Assembly: GCA_946415315.1 (NCBI GenBank)
Contig: CAMKRZ010000004.1
Coordinates: 1-64,000 of the forward strand
Reading direction: 5' to 3'
DNA length: 64,000 nucleotides
Source of the DNA: an uncultured Lachnoclostridium sp.
GTDB lineage: Bacteria > Bacillota > Clostridia > Lachnospirales > Lachnospiraceae
Positions 34,932-42,427 of this stretch are shown piece after piece (the first letter of the stretch is position 1; every line of letters starts with the position of its first letter). The notes below the pieces were generated by a model. The model made no database searches. It was not told the origin of the DNA and worked only from the letters and a program-made list of their open reading frames with translations. A program made the translations under genes and the position numbers.

Positions 34932-35693
34932 ATGATTAACCCAATGGATCTGACGGGGAAGAGGATATTGGTTACCGGTGCTACCGGCGGAATGGGGAAG
35001 GAAACTTCGATACTGCTGAGCAAGCTCGGAGCCAAGGTCGTAATGTGTGATATCCGCGAGGAAGCGCTGCAGAAGGTCTTCAGCCAGCTGAGCGGCGACG
35101 GCCATGCGTATTATGTATTTAACCTCAATGATATCGATGACATTGAGGCACTGGTAAAAAAGATGGTTGAAGAATGCGGGCCGTTTGACGGTTATGCCCA
35201 CTGCGCGGGAATCGCGCCGATGAGACCGCTGAAGATGACCAAGAAGGAAGACATTATAAAGGTAATGAACGCGAATCTGTTCTCCTTTATCGAGATCGTC
35301 CGCTGCATTACCAGGAAGGACTGCTTCACTGATGAGGGAAGCATTGTCGCGATCTCCTCGACGGCAAGCATTCAGGGGAAACAGTCCAAAGTAGCATACA
35401 GTGCATCAAAGGCAGCTCTGGATGGCGTGATCCGGTGCCTGATCTGCGATCTGAAGAAGAAGAAAATCCGTGTCAATTCCATTATGCCCTGCTGGGTAAA
35501 CACGGGAATGTACACGTCCTATATAGAAAGGTACCCGGACACCTTCGAAGTTCGGGAAATGCAGGAAAAACAGTATATGGGAGTTACGCAGCCGATCGAA
35601 GTGGCCAACACGATCGCGTTTCTTTTGAGCGATGCCGCGAAGACGATTACCGGAACGTCCATACTGATCGACGGCGGAATGTCCCAGGGATAA
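34932..35693 (+). CDS. Short-chain dehydrogenase/ketoreductase (FabG-like), copy 2
   Basis: A 253-residue classical SDR with VTGATGGMGKETS (NAD(P) loop) and catalytic Y156-SAS-K160. It is a close relative of the SDRs at 31231 and 40420. AGGAGG lies 7 nt before the ATG at 34932. It stands between the polymerase and the carboxyltransferase genes, without a KAS gene directly beside it. It may reduce a second keto group of the acyl chain, or a keto-sugar. Confidence 0.87.
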   Translation: MINPMDLTGKRILVTGATGGMGKETSILLSKLGAKVVMCDIREEALQKVFSQLSGDGHAYYVFNLNDIDDIEALVKKMVEECGPFDGYAHCAGIAPMRPLKMTKKEDIIKVMNANLFSFIEIVRCITRKDCFTDEGSIVAISSTASIQGKQSKVAYSASKAALDGVIRCLICDLKKKKIRVNSIMPCWVNTGMYTSYIERYPDTFEVREMQEKQYMGVTQPIEVANTIAFLLSDAAKTITGTSILIDGGMSQG

Positions 35694-35757
35694 AACGGGT
35701 TCGCCGAAAGATCTGCCTTGCAAGAATAACATAAACCAGAGAGGTACAGCAGAAGTA

Positions 35758-37308
35758 ATGGAACAGCAGTGGAAAAGCAGTATTGATGATCTCAATCAGC
35801 GCAGGGAAAATGTTGCTGCAGCTGGCGGTCCGGAGCGGATTGCCAAGCAGCATGATTCCGGGAAACTGACAGCGCGTGAGCGCATGGAAGCACTCTTCGA
35901 CGACGGGACATTTGTCGAGATCAATGATATGATCACCTCCCGCGCAACCGATTTCGGAATGGACAAAAAGAAACGTCCCGGCGACGGCGTCGTTACCGGT
36001 TACGGATACATTCACGGACGGATCGCGTTCGCGGCATCCCAGGATTTTACGGTTGGCGGAGGATCGCTCGGTGAAGCTCAGGCGATGAAGATCTGTCGTG
36101 CCATGGACAAGGCGATGGAGATGAAAGCTCCGTTTATCTCGATCAATGACAGCGGCGGAGCGAGAATTGAGGAAGGCATCGACGGACTCTCCGGTTATGC
36201 GGACATCTTCTACCGCAATACGATCGCGTCCGGCGTGATCCCGCAGATTTCGGTCATTCTCGGACCGTGCGCGGGCGGAGCCTGCTACTCCCCGGCTATC
36301 ACCGACTACATTTTCATGGCTGAGAAGAACAGCCAGATGTATATTACGGGTCCGGCAGTCGTGAAATCGGTGACCGGCGAGGTGATCTCCTCTGCCGATC
36401 TCGGTGGCGCTGCGGTGCACAGCTCGACCTCCGGCGTTGCGCATTTTGTGTACCCGGATGATCTTTCCTGCTTAAACGGCGTGCGTCAGCTTCTCGGATA
36501 TCTGCCGCAGAACAATCAGGACAGACCGATGCGTGTCGAGGGCAGAACGAGAGACAACTGCGCGATCATCAGTGATCTTGTGCCGGTAGATTCCAGGAAA
36601 CCGTATGATGTCAGAGCGGTGATCGACACATTTGTGGATGTGAACAGCTTCTTCGAGGTTCAGGCGAATTTTGCGAAAAATATCGTTGTCGGATTCGCGC
36701 GTCTCGACGGTGAAACGATCGGTATCATCGCGAACCAGAGCCAGTGTATGGCAGGATCGCTTGAGATCAATGCTTCGGACAAGGCAGCCAGATTCATCCG
36801 TTTTTGCGACTGCTTCAACATTCCGCTGCTCACGCTTGTCGATGTTCCGGCGTTCCTTCCGGGCAGCCAGCAGGAGCACGGCGGCATCATCCGTCACGGC
36901 GCAAAGATGCTGTTCGCGTATTCCGAGGCAACGGTGCCGAAGGTCGGTCTGATCATGCGCAAAGCGTACGGCGGAGCCTACATTGCCATGAACAGCAAGG
37001 GAACCGGCGCGGACGTTGTCTATGCATGGCCGATTGCCGAGATCGCCGTCATGGGTGCTTCGGGAGCGGTTTCCATCATCGGAAAGAAGGCGATCGAGCA
37101 GGCGGAGGATCCGCAGGCCAAGAAGGAAGAGCTTCTTGACGAGTACAACAAGAAATTCATGAATCCGTATATTGCTGCAGAGCACGGCTATGTCGACGAA
37201 GTCATTCTTCCGGAGGAGACCAGAGAGAAGATTGCTGCGGCCTTCCGGATGCTGAAGTCGAAGGATCGCGTGCAGCCGGCTAAGAAGCACGGAAATATTC
37301 CGCTGTAA
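35758..37308 (+). CDS. Acyl-CoA carboxyltransferase subunit (MmdA/12S transcarboxylase type)
   Basis: A 516-residue crotonase-fold carboxyltransferase with duplicated N- and C-halves (GGARIEEGIDGLSGY with its oxyanion-hole PCAGGACYSPAITDY, and FLPGSQQEHGGIIRHGAK with RKAYGGAYIAMNS). It moves carboxylate between biotin and an acyl-CoA (acetyl-, propionyl- or methylmalonyl-CoA). Length and order match the Propionibacterium 12S subunit and MmdA/PccB. With the biotin carrier at 37508 and the pyruvate-side subunit at 37905 it completes a transcarboxylase. Sequence alone does not decide acetyl- versus propionyl-CoA. Confidence 0.93.
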   Translation: MEQQWKSSIDDLNQRRENVAAAGGPERIAKQHDSGKLTARERMEALFDDGTFVEINDMITSRATDFGMDKKKRPGDGVVTGYGYIHGRIAFAASQDFTVGGGSLGEAQAMKICRAMDKAMEMKAPFISINDSGGARIEEGIDGLSGYADIFYRNTIASGVIPQISVILGPCAGGACYSPAITDYIFMAEKNSQMYITGPAVVKSVTGEVISSADLGGAAVHSSTSGVAHFVYPDDLSCLNGVRQLLGYLPQNNQDRPMRVEGRTRDNCAIISDLVPVDSRKPYDVRAVIDTFVDVNSFFEVQANFAKNIVVGFARLDGETIGIIANQSQCMAGSLEINASDKAARFIRFCDCFNIPLLTLVDVPAFLPGSQQEHGGIIRHGAKMLFAYSEATVPKVGLIMRKAYGGAYIAMNSKGTGADVVYAWPIAEIAVMGASGAVSIIGKKAIEQAEDPQAKKEELLDEYNKKFMNPYIAAEHGYVDEVILPEETREKIAAAFRMLKSKDRVQPAKKHGNIPL

Positions 37309-37331
37309 TAGACCGAAAGGAGAACTACGCG

Positions 37332-37511
37332 ATGGAGTTGGAAAAAGTTCTGGCGATGGCGGTGGCCGCTGTGGCAGAGGAAAATAAAACCGATGTCAAA
37401 AGAGTTGTTGTTCGTTCCTTCCGGGAAGTGTACAAGAGCAGCCTGGAAGAGTATATCGAGAAGAACAACATCACGTATCACAAATATCAACTGGAGGATT
37501 CGAAAGCATGA
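37332..37511 (+). CDS. Small 59-residue protein between carboxyltransferase and biotin carrier genes
   Basis: It encodes 59 residues starting MELEKVLAMAVAAVAEENK and ending YHKYQLEDSKA. GAAAGGAG lies upstream and the stop overlaps the next start (ATGA), so it is clearly translated and coupled. No membrane helix is visible, unlike OadG/MmdD-type small subunits; two amphipathic helices are predicted by eye. It is probably an assembly or linker subunit joining carboxyltransferase and biotin carrier, the role small delta/epsilon chains play in decarboxylases. This is inference from position. Confidence 0.75.
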   Translation: MELEKVLAMAVAAVAEENKTDVKRVVVRSFREVYKSSLEEYIEKNNITYHKYQLEDSKA

Positions 37512-37894
37512 GCAAGTACCGTATTACACTGGATGGCAAGACCTATGAGATGGAGATCGAACTGATGGGGGAAGGCAGTGTGTCTCCGGTGGCACCCAAG
37601 AAAGAGACCGCAGCGCCTGTAAGCGCTCCGAAGGCAGTCGTTGAGAGCGCGCCTGCGAAGAGCGCGGCTGTCGCAGGCAGTGCGGGAGCAGTGGTTGCAC
37701 CTATGCCCGGTACGGTAATCCGGATCGAGAAGGGCGAGGGTTCCGCAGTGAAGGCGGGCGAGCTTGTTCTGATCCTGGAAGCTATGAAGATGGAAAATGA
37801 GATTCTTGCGCCGGTCGACGGCACGATCACGGCAATGAACTGTACCGCAGGCGGAACCGTAGCCGGCGGCGATGTATTGTTTGAAGTGAAGTGA
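37508..37894 (+). CDS. Biotin carboxyl carrier protein (1.3S type)
   Basis: A 128-residue biotinyl protein. The biotinylated Lys94 lies in EAMKMENE, inside the closing lipoyl/biotinyl domain (about residues 58-128). An Ala/Pro/Lys-rich flexible linker (about 22-56) follows the N-terminal YRITLDGKTYEMEIE. Size and layout match the 1.3S subunit of transcarboxylase and the biotin subunits of sodium-pumping decarboxylases. It carries the carboxyl group between the two carboxyltransferases. Confidence 0.95.
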   Translation: MSKYRITLDGKTYEMEIELMGEGSVSPVAPKKETAAPVSAPKAVVESAPAKSAAVAGSAGAVVAPMPGTVIRIEKGEGSAVKAGELVLILEAMKMENEILAPVDGTITAMNCTAGGTVAGGDVLFEVK

Positions 37895-37904
37895 GGGTTA
37901 TTGG

Positions 37905-39299
37905 ATGAGTGAAGTGTTTGAAAGCAGGAAACCTTTGCTGATTACGGACACCATTTTGCGAGATGCACACCAGAGCCAGGCTGCCACGCGCATGAAGCTG
38001 GAGGATATGCTTCCGGCCTGCGAGATCCTGGACAGCATCGGTTACTGGTCCATCGAGTGCTGGGGAGGAGCTACGTTTGACTCGTGTATGCGCTTCCTGA
38101 ATGAGGATCCGTGGGAGAGGTTGCGTACATTGCGGAAAGCATTGCCGAAGACGAAACTGCAGATGCTTCTTCGCGGACAGAATCTTCTCGGATACCGTCA
38201 TTATGCGGATGATATGGTCGAGGCTTTCTGCCGGAAATCAATTGAGAACGGAATCGATGTTGTCCGCATTTTTGATGCGCTGAACGATGTCCGGAACATG
38301 GAGGCATCCATCAAAGCCGTAAAGAAGTACGGCGGAATGGTGGAAGCGGCGATGAGCTATACGACAAGTCCGGTTCACAGCGAAGAGTATTTTGTCAAGA
38401 AGGCGATCGTGCTGGAGCAGATGGGGGCAGATACGATCTGCATAAAGGATATGGCGAACCTTCTGCTTCCCGTTGACGCATATAATCTGGTTAAGAAGCT
38501 GAAGGAGAAGGTTTCGATCCCGATCCATCTTCACACGCACAATACGACCGGAACCGGTTCCATGGTCTACCTCATGGCGGCTATGGCAGGAGTTGACATT
38601 GTCGACTGCGCGTTATCTCCGTTTGCCAACGGAACGGCTCAGCCGGCGACCGAGTCGCTTGTCGCATCCCTCAAGGGAACCGGGAGAGATACCGGTCTGG
38701 ATCTGAAGAAGCTTAACGAAGCGGCAGTGCATTTTAAGACGGTTGCCGCGAAAATGGAGAAAGAGGGAACCATCAGTTCGAAGGTTCTTCGCGTTGACCC
38801 GAATACCCTGCTGTACCAGGTGCCGGGCGGCATGCTCTCGAACCTTCTGTCGCAGTTGAAGCAGGCGAACGCAGAGGATAAGATGGAAGCTGTTCTTGCG
38901 GAGGTTCCGCGCGTAAGGGAGGACTTCGGATATCCTCCGCTGGTCACGCCGACCAGCCAGATCGTCGGTACGCAGGCGGTTCTGAACGTGCTGATGGGAC
39001 GCTACAAGAGCTTTACGAAAGAATCCAAGGGCCTTCTTCGCGGCGAGTACGGCGAGCTTCCCGGAACGGTCAACGAGGAGGTTCTGAAGAAGGCGATCGG
39101 TGACGCCGAAGTGATCACCTGCAGACCGGCGGATAATCTTGAGCCGGAGCTGAGCCGGATTCAGGCACAATACAGTGATATTGCGAAGACAGAGGAAGAT
39201 GTTCTGAGCTGCGCCATGTTCCCGCAGGTAGCACCGGAATTCATAAAGCGGCGGGACAACCTGAATGTACGCGAAATAACCGTGGACTGGATCAGGTAG
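37905..39299 (+). CDS. Pyruvate/oxaloacetate carboxyltransferase (5S / OadA / PycB type)
   Basis: A 464-residue TIM-barrel carboxyltransferase that transfers CO2 between oxaloacetate/pyruvate and biotin. Metal site and catalytic motifs are present: DTILRDAHQSQAATRM near residue 15, the Lys of CIKDMANLL (carbamylated in relatives), HLHTHNTTGTG, and a C-terminal conserved domain. No biotinyl domain is fused, as in 5S of Propionibacterium; OadA and PycB normally carry one. Together with the genes at 35758 and 37508 this points to a multi-subunit transcarboxylase. Confidence 0.93.
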   Translation: MSEVFESRKPLLITDTILRDAHQSQAATRMKLEDMLPACEILDSIGYWSIECWGGATFDSCMRFLNEDPWERLRTLRKALPKTKLQMLLRGQNLLGYRHYADDMVEAFCRKSIENGIDVVRIFDALNDVRNMEASIKAVKKYGGMVEAAMSYTTSPVHSEEYFVKKAIVLEQMGADTICIKDMANLLLPVDAYNLVKKLKEKVSIPIHLHTHNTTGTGSMVYLMAAMAGVDIVDCALSPFANGTAQPATESLVASLKGTGRDTGLDLKKLNEAAVHFKTVAAKMEKEGTISSKVLRVDPNTLLYQVPGGMLSNLLSQLKQANAEDKMEAVLAEVPRVREDFGYPPLVTPTSQIVGTQAVLNVLMGRYKSFTKESKGLLRGEYGELPGTVNEEVLKKAIGDAEVITCRPADNLEPELSRIQAQYSDIAKTEEDVLSCAMFPQVAPEFIKRRDNLNVREITVDWIR

Positions 39300-39322
39300 T
39301 TTGATTAAACAGGGAGGTCGAT

Positions 39323-40408
39323 ATGGCTTTCTTTCAATACGATAACATCGGGATTGCCGGAGTAGCATCCGCAGTGCCTACGCAGAGAGTGGAAATTGAC
39401 AGCTTCATTGAACGGTTCGGACAGGATGCTGTCGAGAAGTTTTCCAAGATGACCGGCGTGAAGGAGTTTCGGAAAACGCTTGAGCATCAGACTGCTTCGG
39501 ATCTTGGCTATGTCGCCGCGGAGCGGTTGCTGAAGCACAAGGGGATCAACCGGGAGGAGATCGGCGCTCTCGTTTTCATCGCGCACAGCGTTGACTATCG
39601 CAGACCGGCTACGGCTTGCGTGTTGCACAAGCGGCTCGGTCTGTCGAAGGACTGCGCGGCATTTGATATCGGACTCGGTTGCTCGGCGACTGTCTACGGA
39701 CTTCAAGTGCTTGCCTCGATGATGGCAAATTCCGACATCACGAAAGCGCTTCTGATAACCGGAGAGACGCTTACGAAGATGGTCAATCCCGAGGATAAGT
39801 CCGTTGCGATGCTGTTCGGTGACGGCGGTTCGGCAGTGCTGCTCGAGAAGAGGGAGAACTCCCCGATGAAAGTTCTTCTCCGCTCGGACGGAAACGGTTA
39901 TAACGCGATCATCGCTCCCGCAGGCGGCTACCGGAACATGAATGCCGTACGCGAGGATGTACAGTGGCCGGACGGCAATATCCGGAACCTGTATAACACA
40001 TATATGAACGGGACGGATGTTTTCAGTTTTACGATCTCCGAAGTCCCTGCGGCGATCCGCGATTTTATTGAAAAGACGGGCGAAGATCCGGAGCAGTACG
40101 ACTGCTTTGCGTTCCATCAGGCTAACCAGTACATTTCCAAACAGTTGGCCAAGAAATTCAAGATCCCGATGGAGAAAATGCCGCTCTGCATCGATCGTTA
40201 CGGCAACACCTCGGCGCCTGCGGCGACGATCGCTCTCTGTGATCGTTACGGGGATGTCAGCGGTGAGACGATCAAAACCATGTTCTGTTGCTTTGGAGTA
40301 GGTTTGTCCTGGGGAGTTGCATCCGCAACCATCAATACGGATGACATTCTGCCGGTGGCAGAGACCGATGAGATATTCCTGGAAGGAATCATCAACGAAC
40401 CGTTTTAA
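39323..40408 (+). CDS. 3-oxoacyl-ACP synthase III (KAS III), copy 2
   Basis: A 361-residue KAS III of the same length as copy 1, with complete triad Cys120 (GLGCSATVYG), His265 (FHQAN) and Asn295 (YGNTSA). The C-terminus lacks the acidic tail of copy 1. Having two KAS III proteins suggests two condensation steps with different starters, for example acetyl-CoA and then a 3-hydroxyacyl unit. AGGGAGG lies just before the ATG and the third ketoreductase follows 11 bp later. Confidence 0.9.
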   Translation: MAFFQYDNIGIAGVASAVPTQRVEIDSFIERFGQDAVEKFSKMTGVKEFRKTLEHQTASDLGYVAAERLLKHKGINREEIGALVFIAHSVDYRRPATACVLHKRLGLSKDCAAFDIGLGCSATVYGLQVLASMMANSDITKALLITGETLTKMVNPEDKSVAMLFGDGGSAVLLEKRENSPMKVLLRSDGNGYNAIIAPAGGYRNMNAVREDVQWPDGNIRNLYNTYMNGTDVFSFTISEVPAAIRDFIEKTGEDPEQYDCFAFHQANQYISKQLAKKFKIPMEKMPLCIDRYGNTSAPAATIALCDRYGDVSGETIKTMFCCFGVGLSWGVASATINTDDILPVAETDEIFLEGIINEPF

Positions 40409-40419
40409 GGAGATCAACA

Positions 40420-41172
40420 ATGATTAAATTTGATTTTTCGGGAAAAAGAATACTGGTTACCGGCGCTTCCTCCGGAATCGGTGAGGCGATCAGCCGTACG
40501 CTGACGGCTGCCGGAGCAGAAGTGATCATGGTTGCGAGAGACCCTGAGAAACTCGCCGCCGCGGCTGAGTCTGTCGGAGCCGCCGCGTACTACGCGATGG
40601 ATCTGGCGGATGTTCCCGCGATCGCGGAGCAGATCGAGGCGATCATCAAGGAGAGAGGACCTCTGGATGGATTCGTTCACAGCGCAGGCATCGGAACCGT
40701 GCGCCCGCTCAAACTGTGCGTTTATGACTACATGAAACAGATGATGGACATCAACTTCTTCTCGTTTGTTGAGATTGTCCGGATCATCACTAAAAAGAAG
40801 AACTTTAACGAGGGCATGAGCATTGTCGGCATCTCGTCCGTAGCGTCGCAGGAAGGCAATCAGAGCAAAACCGGCTACTGTGCCTCGAAGGCGGCTATGG
40901 ACAGCGCGATCCGCTGCATGGCCAAAGAGCTCGGATCCAAGAAGATCCGTGTCAACTCGGTGATGCCGGGCATCACGAGAACGGCGATCTTTGACCAGAT
41001 TATGGATAACGGCGGGGATTCGGATGATCTGAAGGGAATCCTGCAGAGACAGTATCTGGGAATCTGCGAACCGGACAATATCGCGGCTACGGTTGCGTTT
41101 CTGCTGTCCGAGGAAGCAGCCTTCATCACCGGATCGTCCGTTGCGGTTGATTCCGGAAGACTGTCGTCGTAA
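40420..41172 (+). CDS. Short-chain dehydrogenase/ketoreductase (FabG-like), copy 3
   Basis: A 250-residue classical SDR with VTGASSGIGEAIS and catalytic Y153-CAS-K157. It is sister to copies 1 and 2 and the partner gene of KAS III copy 2. It would reduce the product of that synthase to the hydroxyacyl form. AAGGAG precedes the ATG. It is the last gene of the acyl-building block before the iron-sulfur and pyruvyltransferase pair. Confidence 0.88.
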   Translation: MIKFDFSGKRILVTGASSGIGEAISRTLTAAGAEVIMVARDPEKLAAAAESVGAAAYYAMDLADVPAIAEQIEAIIKERGPLDGFVHSAGIGTVRPLKLCVYDYMKQMMDINFFSFVEIVRIITKKKNFNEGMSIVGISSVASQEGNQSKTGYCASKAAMDSAIRCMAKELGSKKIRVNSVMPGITRTAIFDQIMDNGGDSDDLKGILQRQYLGICEPDNIAATVAFLLSEEAAFITGSSVAVDSGRLSS

Positions 41173-41217
41173 TCAGGCGGATCACGGAAGGAATCTTCGT
41201 CGTGAGGAGGTATCGTG

Positions 41218-42405
41218 ATGTCGGAAGCAAAGAATATTTCTTCGGTAAAACGAGAGAGTTGTACCGGCTGCGGAGCATGCATGAAGAGCTGTCCGCGGAA
41301 CGCGATCGTTTTCGAGGATGACGAGGAAGGGTTTCCTTCTCCGAAAATTCTGGCAGAGGCATGTGTAGACTGCGGCCTGTGCCGACAGGTTTGCCCTGCG
41401 ATCACCGTGCCGGAAAAACACGGCATACAAAAAGCATATGCAATTCAGTTAACCGACCCGGATGCTTTGAAGAAAAGTACATCCGGCGGTTTCTTTACTG
41501 CGCTGTCAAGGGAAATCTTTGCGCGGGGCGGAGTTGTCTACGGATGCGTTTGGGACGAGAAGTACAACGCGGTGATCCGCAGAGCGGAAAATGAAGCAGA
41601 GACGGAGCCCATGCGCGGATCCAAGTATGTGTGGAGCTGGGCAGGCGACACCTATCCTGAGATAAAAAAAGAGTTGGAGTCCGGGCGCACCATCCTGTTT
41701 ACCGGACTGTCGTGTCAGGTCGCAGGGTTGAAGAACTACCTGCGCAAGCGTTACGACAACTTATATACCGTCGGATTCCTTTGCGGAGGAAGTCCGAGCC
41801 CGTATGCATTTCGCGAGTATTTGAAAACCATCACGAAGAATGTTCCTCTGGATGCGCTTGATCTGAAGTTCCGCGACAAAGATGCGGGGGGAGTGGGAGT
41901 CCATATCACCTACAACACATCCAAAAGACGCAAATGTCAGACCTATATCAGCAACCCGTATTACTATGCTTTCTATACGAAGGTTACCGTGCGCAGATCG
42001 TGTTTCGACTGTCCGTATCGGTACGAGCAGCGTGTCGATGACATCACGTTCGGGGATTACTGGGAGGTCGAAAAATATCACAGCGAATTTGATGTTTCCG
42101 CCGGGGTGTCAGCGGTGCTGGTCAATACCGAAAAGGGCGCGGAACTGTTTGACGCGCTGAAGAGTCAGCTGGCATTTTCCGAAGCGAAATGCCGGGAGAT
42201 CGCGGCGGCCAACAATCTCACGCTTGGCGAGACCAGAAAAGTGCATACGGTTCCGGGCTTCCGGGATGCATTTTTTTCAGAGTTGCGAAACCGTGGATGG
42301 GAGAAAGCTTCTAAGAAGTACTTGCGGAACAAGAGACGTTTGCTCCTTTGGATCAAGACGAAAACACCGAAACGGTTATGGGCAGCGGTGAAAAGGCTGC
42401 GATAG
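41218..42405 (+). CDS. F420 hydrogenase beta-subunit-like (FrhB) iron-sulfur protein
   Basis: A 395-residue protein with an N-terminal two-cluster ferredoxin domain (CTGCGACMKSCP and CVDCGLCRQVCP) and an FrhB-type flavin-binding region containing FLCGGSPSP and the extra cysteine motif CFDCPYRYEQRVDDITFGDYW. Such proteins are frequent in polysaccharide clusters of gut bacteria, usually next to a polysaccharide pyruvyltransferase, as here (22-bp gap). The redox role in glycan synthesis is not established. GAGGAGG lies 7 nt before the ATG at 41218; a GTG directly upstream is less well placed. Confidence 0.85.
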   Translation: MSEAKNISSVKRESCTGCGACMKSCPRNAIVFEDDEEGFPSPKILAEACVDCGLCRQVCPAITVPEKHGIQKAYAIQLTDPDALKKSTSGGFFTALSREIFARGGVVYGCVWDEKYNAVIRRAENEAETEPMRGSKYVWSWAGDTYPEIKKELESGRTILFTGLSCQVAGLKNYLRKRYDNLYTVGFLCGGSPSPYAFREYLKTITKNVPLDALDLKFRDKDAGGVGVHITYNTSKRRKCQTYISNPYYYAFYTKVTVRRSCFDCPYRYEQRVDDITFGDYWEVEKYHSEFDVSAGVSAVLVNTEKGAELFDALKSQLAFSEAKCREIAAANNLTLGETRKVHTVPGFRDAFFSELRNRGWEKASKKYLRNKRRLLLWIKTKTPKRLWAAVKRLR

Positions 42406-42427
42406 TCAACCGAAAGGAAGGACTGAA

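Noticed and set aside
35758-39299. Sodium-pumping oxaloacetate or methylmalonyl-CoA decarboxylase
   Set aside because: A polytopic beta subunit and OadG-like membrane protein would be needed; the next gene is a KAS III. It remains possible only if the beta subunit is encoded elsewhere.
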